From positions 2,813 to 9,959 of the forward strand of contig PKXT01000308.1 in NCBI GenBank assembly GCA_003133505.1: DNA of 7,147 nucleotides. Reading direction: 5' to 3'. This stretch comes from Acidobacteriota bacterium. Lineage in GTDB: Bacteria > Acidobacteriota > Terriglobia > Acidiferrales > UBA7541. The notes beneath the pieces were generated by a model, which was given only the letters and a program-made list of their open reading frames with translations, was not told where the DNA came from and searched no databases. The translations under genes and the position numbers were made by a program. Shown here piece by piece: positions 1 through 6,048 of the stretch (position 1 is its first letter; the number at the start of each line of letters is the position of its first letter).

Positions 1-233
1 AGCCCGGCGTGGCCGTAACGGTCATAGATGGCTCGTTTCTGCTCATCGGACAGCACGCCGTACGCTTCCGACGCTTCGCGAAAGCGATCCTCGGCCTCGC
101 GCTTGTTGTCGGGATTGCGGTCCGGATGCCACTGCATCGCCGCTTTCCGGTACGCGCTCTTCACCTGCTCGGAGGTCACCTCGCGCGTGACCTCCAGCAC
201 TTCGTAATAATCTCGTTTCTGCGTAGTTGCCAT
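1..233 (-). CDS. dnaJ: DnaJ (Hsp40) co-chaperone, N-terminal J domain, cut by window edge
   Basis: The first 77 codons of a DnaJ-type co-chaperone, which delivers unfolded proteins to DnaK and stimulates its ATPase in the cytoplasm. Seen directly: the start MATTQKRDYYEVLEV, the helix II/III J-domain pattern, the diagnostic HPD loop at residues 36-38 (WHPDRNPDN), and the end of the J domain near YDRYGHAG. The Gly/Phe linker, zinc fingers and substrate-binding domains lie outside the window, so a shorter J-domain protein or CbpA-like paralogue cannot be excluded. The neighbours grpE and hrcA favour true DnaJ. The ATG at 231-233 is preceded by a GGAG two bases upstream and an AAGGA further away, so the ribosome site is ambiguous. 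It is third in a leftward operon, 66 bases after grpE, with no dnaK in between. Confidence 0.93.
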   Translation of the reverse strand, partial: MATTQKRDYYEVLEVTREVTSEQVKSAYRKAAMQWHPDRNPDNKREAEDRFREASEAYGVLSDEQKRAIYDRYGHAG

Positions 234-299
234 CGCTCCGCTTTCTTCCTTTCTGGTAGATTGCTACGTCTGCTCAAATGCTGCGCATTCAATTTGCGC

Positions 300-917
300 T
301 TACGATGCGCGCGGTCCCGGAACAGCTACTCGCACCATCGCTGGCCTCAGCACACGGCCATTTAATAAATAACCGCCCTGCAACTCCTCGATCACCGTGT
401 CTTCCTCGTATTCATCACTGGGCATCTGGTCAATGGCATGATGGAAATACGGATTGAACGGCTTGCCCGTCGCCTCAATCTTTTCGAGCCCATGCTTGGC
501 GAGCGCGGCCCACAATAGCTTGTGAATTCCTTCAAAACCCTTTTGATATTTGGCATGGGCAGGATCGCTATCGGGCGCCAGCGCGTTGTCGAAGGCGTCC
601 AGCAGCGGCAGCAAACTCTCCATCAGCGACCGAGCGCCCCGCTCCCGGTCTTCGTGACGTTCCTTTTCAATTCGTTTGCGGTAATTGTCAAAATCCGCTT
701 GACGTCGCATCGCGACGTTCATCCATTCCTGACTTTCCTCCCGCAGACGCGCCATTTCCTCATTCGGCAAGTTTTCCGCCGCTATTGCCGCACCATCTTT
801 TTTTTCCAGCCGTTCTTCTTCAGGCGATTCCACGGACGACTGTCCTCCGCTTTGAAACGGCCCGCTTTCCGCCGGCTCCGCAATCGTCTCTTCGGTTTTC
901 TTCTTTCGAAAGTCCAC
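300..917 (-). CDS. grpE: GrpE nucleotide exchange factor
   Basis: GrpE releases ADP from DnaK, resetting the DnaK-DnaJ chaperone cycle in the cytoplasm; it acts as a dimer. The 205-residue length is normal for the family. Residues 1-50 are a charged, low-complexity, probably disordered tail (many Glu, Lys and Ser). A long helical/coiled-coil stretch follows (about 50-110) with the conserved block ADFDNYRKR at 74-82. The C-terminal beta domain carries the GrpE signature from FNPYFHHAI (154-162) to GYLLNGRVLRPAMVRVA near the end. The start codon is GTG at 915-917; it fits because it lies five bases after the hrcA stop, with a GGGAG about nine bases upstream, inside the end of hrcA. This implies co-transcription and probably translational coupling with hrcA. 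Family assignment is very secure; the exact start is less so. Confidence 0.97.
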   Translation of the reverse strand: MDFRKKKTEETIAEPAESGPFQSGGQSSVESPEEERLEKKDGAAIAAENLPNEEMARLREESQEWMNVAMRRQADFDNYRKRIEKERHEDRERGARSLMESLLPLLDAFDNALAPDSDPAHAKYQKGFEGIHKLLWAALAKHGLEKIEATGKPFNPYFHHAIDQMPSDEYEEDTVIEELQGGYLLNGRVLRPAMVRVAVPGPRAS

Positions 918-922
918 AGCTC

Positions 923-1966
923 TTAGCTCCCGCGAAAATTCTCGCTCAAATACTCGGCCAGAAAGGCCACCGCCGTCATCACTCGCTCGTAGGGCATGCG
1001 CATCGGTCCTAGTATTCCTACTGTTCCCTGCACGTTTTCATGCGGCATGAAGGGAGCGCTCACCACTGCAAGATGGCGGCCGGCGGCCGTCATCTGCTTT
1101 ACACCCAGTTCCACATGCACCGGCTCGGGAGATTCCAAAAAGCTTGTGAGCAGCGCGACAAGTCTTCCGCGTTCCTCAATGGCCGCCAGCAACTCGTGCA
1201 GCGCCTCCTGGTTCACGAAACCCGGCGAAGTAGCGATCTGCGCCGCGCCTTCCACATAAACCCGGCGGCTCGAATCTTCCGCAAGCAGACCGGGATCGCA
1301 GAGCAGCAGAGCGCCGCTGGCCAGCTGACCATACCGCTCGCGATCCTGCTCAATCTGCACAGCTAAATGCGCCCGCATGGCGTCCAGCGTCCAACCGCCA
1401 TATTCGCGATTTAGATAATCGGAAATCCTGTCCAACTCCTCCTGCGCAAAAGGGCGCTCCGCGTGGATCACCTTGTCCCGGGTAAGTCCACCCTTTGCTA
1501 CCAGCACCACCAGGACGCGCCCGTCGGGCAGCAGCAGAAAGCGCAAGTGTTCAACGACTGTCTGCGCCAGCGGTGGCGAAATAATAATTCCCAAGCCGTG
1601 AGAAACGGACGCCAGCACATGACTGGCCCGCTCCATCATCAGATCTGGAGTCTGCGCACTCTGCATTTCCTTCTGAATCCACTCGCGATCCTCGGGCGAA
1701 ACTACTCCCTGCCCGGCTACAGCTTCCACGAAGAACCTATACGCCGACGCGGTGGGGACTCGACCCGCCGACGTATGCGGCTGAAAGAGAAATCCTTCCT
1801 CTTCCAAATCTGCCATCACATTGCGGACCGTAGCCGGGCTCATCGTCTCCGGCTGCATGCGCGCAATCGTGCGCGATGATACCGGCTCGCCTGTCTCGAT
1901 ATAGGCGCGGACGATATCTTCCAAAATGTGCTGATGCCGCTTGGATTCCAGCGCCGCTAGTGCCAT
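923..1966 (-). CDS. hrcA: HrcA heat-inducible transcription repressor
   Basis: HrcA represses class I heat-shock operons by binding CIRCE operators, and its activity is tuned by GroEL. The 347-residue length is typical. Residues 1-75 form the winged-helix DNA-binding domain, with HQHILEDIVRAYIETGEPVS, the helix-turn-helix SPATVRNVMADLEEEGFL (43-60) and the family hallmark HTSAGRVPT (64-72). The middle is the GAF-like domain with its inserted segment, and the C-terminus keeps the LGPMRMPYERVM and LAEYLSENF blocks seen across HrcA proteins. It is the first gene of hrcA-grpE-dnaJ, the classic autoregulated order. The ATG at 1964-1966 has only a poor ribosome site: an AAGGA about 17 bases upstream. 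No complete CIRCE element (TTAGCACTC-N9-GAGTGCTAA) appears upstream in this window, which is odd for an autoregulated hrcA. Confidence 0.97.
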   Translation of the reverse strand: MALAALESKRHQHILEDIVRAYIETGEPVSSRTIARMQPETMSPATVRNVMADLEEEGFLFQPHTSAGRVPTASAYRFFVEAVAGQGVVSPEDREWIQKEMQSAQTPDLMMERASHVLASVSHGLGIIISPPLAQTVVEHLRFLLLPDGRVLVVLVAKGGLTRDKVIHAERPFAQEELDRISDYLNREYGGWTLDAMRAHLAVQIEQDRERYGQLASGALLLCDPGLLAEDSSRRVYVEGAAQIATSPGFVNQEALHELLAAIEERGRLVALLTSFLESPEPVHVELGVKQMTAAGRHLAVVSAPFMPHENVQGTVGILGPMRMPYERVMTAVAFLAEYLSENFRGS

Positions 1967-2149
1967 TACTTGAGTTTCGTATCCTTAGTTAGATGTTTTG
2001 AGCCGCTACCGCGCTTCTAATTGAATATTTGGCTCAGTGCATAAGCCCTTAGGGTTTGCGTAACATCCGTCCGCGTGAATTTCCCCTTCTCTTGTGAGTG
2101 TAATCAGCACTCCGTGCATCGTCAACCGCACGCACCAAAGTGGAAACCC

Positions 2150-2183
2150 TGCTTGCCGCGCGGCGCTCCTTGCACTATGCTTT
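2150..2183 (+). repeat. Copy 1 of a repeated promoter-like box
   Basis: TGCTTGCC, eight variable bases, then CTCCTTGCACTATGCTTT. The same two blocks recur at 2856-2890, with nine bases between them. The 18-base second block is identical in both copies (2166-2183 and 2873-2890). Both copies lie directly upstream of plus-strand genes, which points to a regulatory element rather than a random repeat. Confidence 0.75.
2153..2182 (+). promoter_or_regulatory. Candidate sigma-70-like promoter of the Yip1-like pseudogene
   Basis: A possible -35 TTGCCG (2153-2158) and -10 TATGCT (2177-2182) are separated by 18 bases; each hexamer matches four of six consensus positions. Transcription would begin around 2189, only a few bases before the ATG at 2193, so the original mRNA could have been nearly leaderless. 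That agrees with the absence of a ribosome site before this ATG. The hexamers alone would be weak evidence; the recurrence of the box before the next gene is the main support. Confidence 0.4.
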
Positions 2184-2192
2184 TGCTCTTTT

Positions 2193-2839
2193 ATGGAACG
2201 CTGCGCCATTTGCGGGCAGGAATTTAGCGTCGCTCATTCATGTCCAGGGGCAGCGGCTTATCTTGAGGGCCGGCCAAATACTTGGGTTAGCCCCGACAGA
2301 TTCGCCCCTTATTATTACCTTCGAATGGCCCTCGGCATTGCCCGTTTTGAGGACGAGCCAATTCTGCCTGCATCTCGGGACCGGAACTCTCTATTCTACG
2401 GTTTTATTATTTGGATTATTACCTGCCTCTTGGTTTCAGCCCCTGATCTGAACAGGGCATTGCACTCAAACACGGCGCGTTTCCCAGCGGCGATAAAAGG
2501 GATTGTCTTCGGGTTTGCCCTTCTCTTCATGATTGTGATGATTGCAGCAATCCAAATCCTGGAATATGCGCTTTGCCATTGGCTGGCTCGCTTGCTGTTT
2601 GGGGGCACGCAACGTTCCTGGAAGTTTTCCGCGTATTATTGATGGGATCACTTGTTCAATGGGCGTTCATTATTCCCGTAGTTGGGTTATTGGTAGGGGA
2701 TCTCTAGAGCATTGCGGTATTGATGCGAACATTTGAGGAGGTGGAGGGCATCTCCAGACTCAAGGCATTCGGAATCTCTGTTTGCGTCTCAGTAGCATTC
2801 AATATCTTTTTTGTCCTGCTTTCCACACAAAAACGCTGA
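2193..2839 (+). pseudogene. Yip1-domain-like zinc-ribbon membrane protein gene, frameshifted and with an internal stop
   Basis: From ATG 2193 the protein begins MERCAICGQEF, with C4-x2-C7 and a later H15-x-C17 that look like a short zinc-binding knuckle. The block FAPYYYLRMALGIARFEDE, then ASRDRNSLFYG, and a membrane span (FYGFIIWIITCLLV) follow. Another hydrophobic segment (GIVFGFALLFMIVMIAAIQI) leads to LARLLFGG. Here the frame ends at TGA 2640-2642. In another frame the expected continuation TFLEVFRVLLMGSLVQW starts near 2612 and runs through VVGLLVGDL to TAG at 2705-2707. It resumes as SIAVLMRTFEEVEG and ends with a hydrophobic span and STQKR at TGA 2837-2839. One extra G in the 2601-2605 G-run would restore one frame of 216 codons, leaving only the TAG. 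The layout resembles Yip1-type acidobacterial membrane proteins (from memory, not searched). A GTG at 2094 extends the frame upstream by 33 unremarkable residues. Base composition looks more AT-rich than the neighbours. Confidence 0.75.
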
Positions 2840-2855
2840 GGTGTCCGGCGCTGAG

Positions 2856-2890
2856 TGCTTGCCCCCCCACCACTCCTTGCACTATGCTTT
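2856..2890 (+). repeat. Copy 2 of the repeated promoter-like box
   Basis: TGCTTGCC, nine bases, then CTCCTTGCACTATGCTTT, identical over the 18-base block to 2166-2183. This copy contains a seven-C run (2862-2868). It lies 17 bases after the end of the Yip1-like pseudogene and 57 bases before the start of the M1 peptidase gene. Confidence 0.75.
2859..2889 (+). promoter_or_regulatory. Candidate promoter of the M1 peptidase - membrane protein - GH18 operon
   Basis: A possible -35 TTGCCC (2859-2864) and -10 TATGCT (2884-2889) are 19 bases apart. The predicted start near 2896 gives a leader of about 50 bases to the ATG at 2948, which has a strong ribosome site. The spacing is one base longer than ideal and both hexamers are four of six matches, so support again comes mainly from duplication of the box. 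Confidence 0.45.
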
Positions 2891-2936
2891 GCGTCGTACC
2901 TTTCCGCGTAAGACGAATTTCCTTTCCCGCGGCGAC

Positions 2937-2942
2937 GGAGGA
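2937..2942 (+). promoter_or_regulatory. Ribosome binding site that fixes the M1 peptidase start
   Basis: GGAGGA ends five bases before the ATG at 2948, a near-ideal Shine-Dalgarno. It supports this start, which also gives a complete signal peptide. Confidence 0.8.
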
Positions 2943-2947
2943 CTTCG

Positions 2948-5014
2948 ATGGCAGAATTTTCCCGGGCATCACGAAGAAGCTGCATGCTTTGGACAGGCTT
3001 AGTGGCGCTGGCCGCCGCAATTCCCTGCTACGCCCTGGCCCACGCCGCGCAACAATACTCCGAGACCGCCGCCGTGTCCTCGCCCTCCGCTGCGCCACGC
3101 ACAACGACGGCGGCTACCCCCGTATCCGCTGCGAATGCGCCCACTCCCTTTCCCATTACACCGAATCCTCCCGGCGCGCTTTCAGACCGCATCGTGGCAT
3201 ATTCCATTGACGCCCGCCTCGATCCCGGCACTAAGCTCATTCACGCCCAGGAGACACTGGACTGGAGGAACACCACCGGTCAGACCCAGCAGGATTTGCC
3301 GTTTCACCTCTATCTGAATGCCTTTCAGCCGACTTCCGCCTGGATCACCGAGGCGCGCCGCAGCAATCCCGGCTTCGAGTGGAAACCGGAGGATTATGGC
3401 TCAATACAAATCACCACGATGGACGCCACTGGCTTCGGAGATCTAAAGCCGTCTCTCCATTTTACCCAGCCTGATGACAACAACCGCGATGACCACACCG
3501 TCGCGCAAATTCATCTGCCGACGCCTGTACCAGCGGGCGGCCATGTGGTGTTTCATGTCCAGTTCGACGACCAACTCCCTGAGGTTGTCGCCCGCACCGG
3601 TTATCTCCGTGATTTCTACATGATTGGACAGTGGTTTCCAAAAATCGGTGTGTGGTGGCATGGAGAGTGGAATTGTCACCAGTTTCACGACAACACTGAG
3701 TTTTTTGCCGACTTCGGCACTTTCGATGTGCGCCTTACCGTACCCAAGAATTATATTGTTGGAGCCGGAGGCGACCTAGCTGGCGAAACCGCCAATAACG
3801 ACGGCACCAAAACTCTTCACTTCACTGCCGCCGACACCCACGATTTTTCGTGGACAGCCTCTCCTAGTTTTCGCGTGATCACCAGCACGTGGCGGGGCAG
3901 CGGTGGGCCCGTGCTGATTCGCATCCTGATGTCACCCGGTCATGAAGGGACAGATGACAGGTACATGAAGACCATAAAGGAAACACTGGACACTTTCGAT
4001 CAGTGGTATGGCCAATATCCCTATGACCGCATCACCGTTGTGGACCCGCCGCATGGAGGGTTCAAGGCCGGTGGAATGGAATATCCGACGCTGATAACCG
4101 GTGACACCGACCGGCTGATCCCTCGCAGCCTGCGCCTCCCGGAAATCGTCCTCGAACACGAGTTCGGCCATCAATATTGGTACGGCATGGTGGCAACCAA
4201 TGAATTTGAAGAGGCTTGGCTAGATGAAGGCATCAACAGCTATACCGAAGTCAAAGTCATGGATCACCTCTACGGCGCCCATACATCTTTCTTGAATCTG
4301 CCCTTCGCGACCCTCAGCGAGGATGAAGCCGAGCGCATGATGTACCTGGGCGCTCCCAACTATGATCCCCTCACCCAGTTCGCATGGCAGTTTGTTGATG
4401 GCAGTTCTTACGGATCAATTACCTACGGGAAGACGGCCACCGCTTTACTGACGCTGGAAAAAATCGTGGGTGAGGACACCATGCGCCGCGCTATTCACAT
4501 GTGGTTTCAGCGTTATCGGTTCACTCATCCCACAGGCGCCGATTTTCTAAATACGCTCAATGAAGTCGCCGGGCAAAATCTCGATTGGTATTTCAAACAG
4601 GCTGTCTCCGGCACTCAGGTGCTCGACTACGCCGTCGAACAGGTTCAATCTGACCCGCTGGACTGGTATCAGAAGCATCCCTCCACCGGCAAGGGCGCTC
4701 AATATCGTTCCTACGTCGTCGTTCATCGCATTGGCGGCTTCGTTTTCCCAACCGACCTCGAAGTGAAATTCGATGATGGCGAGGTGGCCCACGAAACGTG
4801 GGACGGGCATGACCGCTGGGTTCGCTATACATATGTAAAGCCCGCGCGGATTATTTCCGCTGAAATCGACCCGGAGCACAAAATTCTGCTGGATCGCAAT
4901 TTTTACAACAACAGTTATACCGTCCGGGCCGATGCGCGCCCAAGAAATAAACTCACCGTGTGGGGCACATTCGTTCGCGAATGGGTATTCCAGCTTTGCG
5001 CGTGGCTCACGTAG
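2948..5014 (+). CDS. Secreted M1-family zinc metallopeptidase (aminopeptidase N-like)
   Basis: A gluzincin peptidase of family M1, which removes N-terminal residues from peptides using one zinc ion. Residues 1-33 are a signal peptide: RR in the n-region, hydrophobic core LWTGLVALAAAI, and an AHA cleavage site. An Ala/Pro/Thr-rich linker runs to about 65. The N-terminal beta domain (about 70-290) shows the M1 pattern YSIDARLDPGTKLIHAQETL. The catalytic domain has the exopeptidase-type motif GGMEYP (375-380, replacing GAMEN), zinc ligands in HEFGH (404-408), the third ligand E427 in WLDEG exactly 18 residues later, and a probable catalytic tyrosine Y493 in ITYGKTATALL. All needed residues are present, so it should be active. 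At 688 residues it lacks room for the large helical C-terminal domain of E. coli PepN; only about 130 residues follow the catalytic domain. It probably acts in the periplasm or outside the cell. It is first in a three-gene unit; the next gene begins 21 bases after the stop. Confidence 0.93.
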   Translation: MAEFSRASRRSCMLWTGLVALAAAIPCYALAHAAQQYSETAAVSSPSAAPRTTTAATPVSAANAPTPFPITPNPPGALSDRIVAYSIDARLDPGTKLIHAQETLDWRNTTGQTQQDLPFHLYLNAFQPTSAWITEARRSNPGFEWKPEDYGSIQITTMDATGFGDLKPSLHFTQPDDNNRDDHTVAQIHLPTPVPAGGHVVFHVQFDDQLPEVVARTGYLRDFYMIGQWFPKIGVWWHGEWNCHQFHDNTEFFADFGTFDVRLTVPKNYIVGAGGDLAGETANNDGTKTLHFTAADTHDFSWTASPSFRVITSTWRGSGGPVLIRILMSPGHEGTDDRYMKTIKETLDTFDQWYGQYPYDRITVVDPPHGGFKAGGMEYPTLITGDTDRLIPRSLRLPEIVLEHEFGHQYWYGMVATNEFEEAWLDEGINSYTEVKVMDHLYGAHTSFLNLPFATLSEDEAERMMYLGAPNYDPLTQFAWQFVDGSSYGSITYGKTATALLTLEKIVGEDTMRRAIHMWFQRYRFTHPTGADFLNTLNEVAGQNLDWYFKQAVSGTQVLDYAVEQVQSDPLDWYQKHPSTGKGAQYRSYVVVHRIGGFVFPTDLEVKFDDGEVAHETWDGHDRWVRYTYVKPARIISAEIDPEHKILLDRNFYNNSYTVRADARPRNKLTVWGTFVREWVFQLCAWLT

Positions 5015-5035
5015 CGGCTGAGGCAGCCTGGAGAG

Positions 5036-6043
5036 ATGACGATGACATCGAATGAATATAACCCCGGCGAAACACACCCTCTTGCCTCTGGGGCATCAGT
5101 CGTTTGGCGGCATCAGCGGATAGTCTGGTGGATTTTTGCCATCAATCTTGTCTTCGCCTTTTGGGCAGGCCGCGGGGTAAGCCAGCGTGTCGGTGACATT
5201 CTCGACCACAGTTTGGCAGCCGGCCGCCTGTTGCATGGCTTCAGCATTGGCGCGTACCAGGAACTTTACTCCATGCCGCAGCAGCCTATTTCCGGGGGCG
5301 CAAATCAGGAATTTGCGATCGCTTTCTTTGTCGTTATACTTTTCGCCACAGGTGGAGTTCTCGAAGCCTATCGGCGCGACGAAAATCTAACCACTGGCGA
5401 GTTCTTCGCCGCCTCGGGCAAGTTTTTCTGGCGCTTTCTGCGCATGATCGTCTTCTTACTTCTGGCTCTGATCCCGGTATCTATAATTGGCGCGATCTTT
5501 TTCGCCTTGAATGGCCATGTATATTCCACAAATATAAGTGACGGCCCCGGCTTGTTGATTGGCCTGATCGGGCTGGTCGCTGTCGCAGTCCTCCTAATGC
5601 TGGTTCGTCTGTGGTTCGACATGGCTGAGGTGATCACTGTCGTGGAAAATCAGCCGAAGGTTCGTCGCTCCGTAGTGGAGGCGTGGCGTCTGCTCTGGCG
5701 CAACTTCGGCTCTCTTGGGTGGCTCTACTTTCGGATCAGTATTCTCGCTGATGTGGTGTTCTTTGCGGGGCTATGGCTTTGGCTATGGTACGGACCGTCG
5801 GAAGCCATTGCTTTATCATTCCTGGTTGGGCAGGTCCTGATTCTCTTTTGGCTGGCGTGCCGGTTCTGGCAACGCGCCGCTGAAACGGTGTGGTACCAGC
5901 GCTACCAGACACTCTCCGTTCCTGCACCCGTCCTCGTGCCGGCTCCCACATGGAACACCAGCGCCTCAGTCTGGCCCCCGGCTGATCCCATGCCAATACC
6001 TTTGCCGGAAGTCGGTCCCGGCACCGAGCCCGAGGAATCCTGA
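5036..6043 (+). CDS. Six-span inner-membrane protein of unknown function
   Basis: I do not recognise a characterised family. Six hydrophobic segments are visible at about residues 29-45, 93-110, 135-158, 172-194, 228-251 and 257-275. There is a polar loop of about 45 residues after the first span and a Pro-rich tail from about 293 (VPAPVLVPAP and more) ending in acidic EPEES. The segment from LWFDMAEV to RRSVVEAWRLLWRNFG, between spans 4 and 5, resembles the conserved stretch of bacterial multi-span proteins loosely annotated as glycerophosphodiesterase-type membrane domains, but no catalytic residues of that enzyme are present. Start choice: the ATG at 5036 has GGAG only two bases away, whereas the ATG at 5042 (Met3) has the same GGAG eight bases away, so translation may really begin at 5042. 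It sits between two secreted hydrolase genes and ends five bases before the GH18 gene, so it is probably co-translated and could assist their export, anchoring or product uptake. That role is inference. Confidence 0.85.
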   Translation: MTMTSNEYNPGETHPLASGASVVWRHQRIVWWIFAINLVFAFWAGRGVSQRVGDILDHSLAAGRLLHGFSIGAYQELYSMPQQPISGGANQEFAIAFFVVILFATGGVLEAYRRDENLTTGEFFAASGKFFWRFLRMIVFLLLALIPVSIIGAIFFALNGHVYSTNISDGPGLLIGLIGLVAVAVLLMLVRLWFDMAEVITVVENQPKVRRSVVEAWRLLWRNFGSLGWLYFRISILADVVFFAGLWLWLWYGPSEAIALSFLVGQVLILFWLACRFWQRAAETVWYQRYQTLSVPAPVLVPAPTWNTSASVWPPADPMPIPLPEVGPGTEPEES

Positions 6044-6048
6044 AGGCT

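Larger units (their letters stand above)
1967..2192. other. Divergent intergenic region between hrcA and the Yip1-like pseudogene
   Basis: This stretch should hold the leftward heat-shock promoter and the rightward promoter of the broken membrane-protein gene. The rightward side has the promoter-like box described separately. On the leftward side I found no convincing sigma-70 or sigma-32 promoter. A short inverted repeat, GAGTG-N7-CACTC (2096-2112), is present. Its CACTC arm is part of TCAGCACTC, which matches eight of nine bases of one CIRCE arm, but the partner arm is absent at the required spacing. Open frames of about 67 residues (minus, 2006-2209) and the GTG extension on plus (from 2094) have no recognisable content. 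Confidence 0.5.

Noticed and set aside
522..926. Plus-strand open frame opposite grpE
   Set aside because: Antisense to the conserved GrpE coding sequence; low-complexity Arg/Phe-rich product typical of a reverse-complement shadow.
2104..2130. Possible CIRCE operator beginning TCAGCACTC
   Set aside because: The second arm at the required nine-base spacing matches only about two of nine bases, so the palindrome is absent.
2094..2192. GTG-initiated 33-residue extension of the Yip1-like protein
   Set aside because: It would run through the repeated promoter-like box and shows no similarity to the expected zinc-knuckle start; the ATG at 2193 fits better.
2006..2209. Minus-strand open frame of 67 residues between hrcA and the pseudogene
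   Set aside because: No ribosome site, no recognisable domain, and it overlaps the start of the plus-strand pseudogene and its promoter box; it looks like chance.
2853..2861. GAGTGCTTG resembling the right arm of CIRCE
   Set aside because: No left arm nine bases upstream, and it lies before the peptidase gene rather than a chaperone gene.
4547..5077. Long minus-strand open frame opposite the end of the peptidase gene
   Set aside because: It is antisense to clearly coding M1 sequence and has no domain or ribosome site; a shadow frame.
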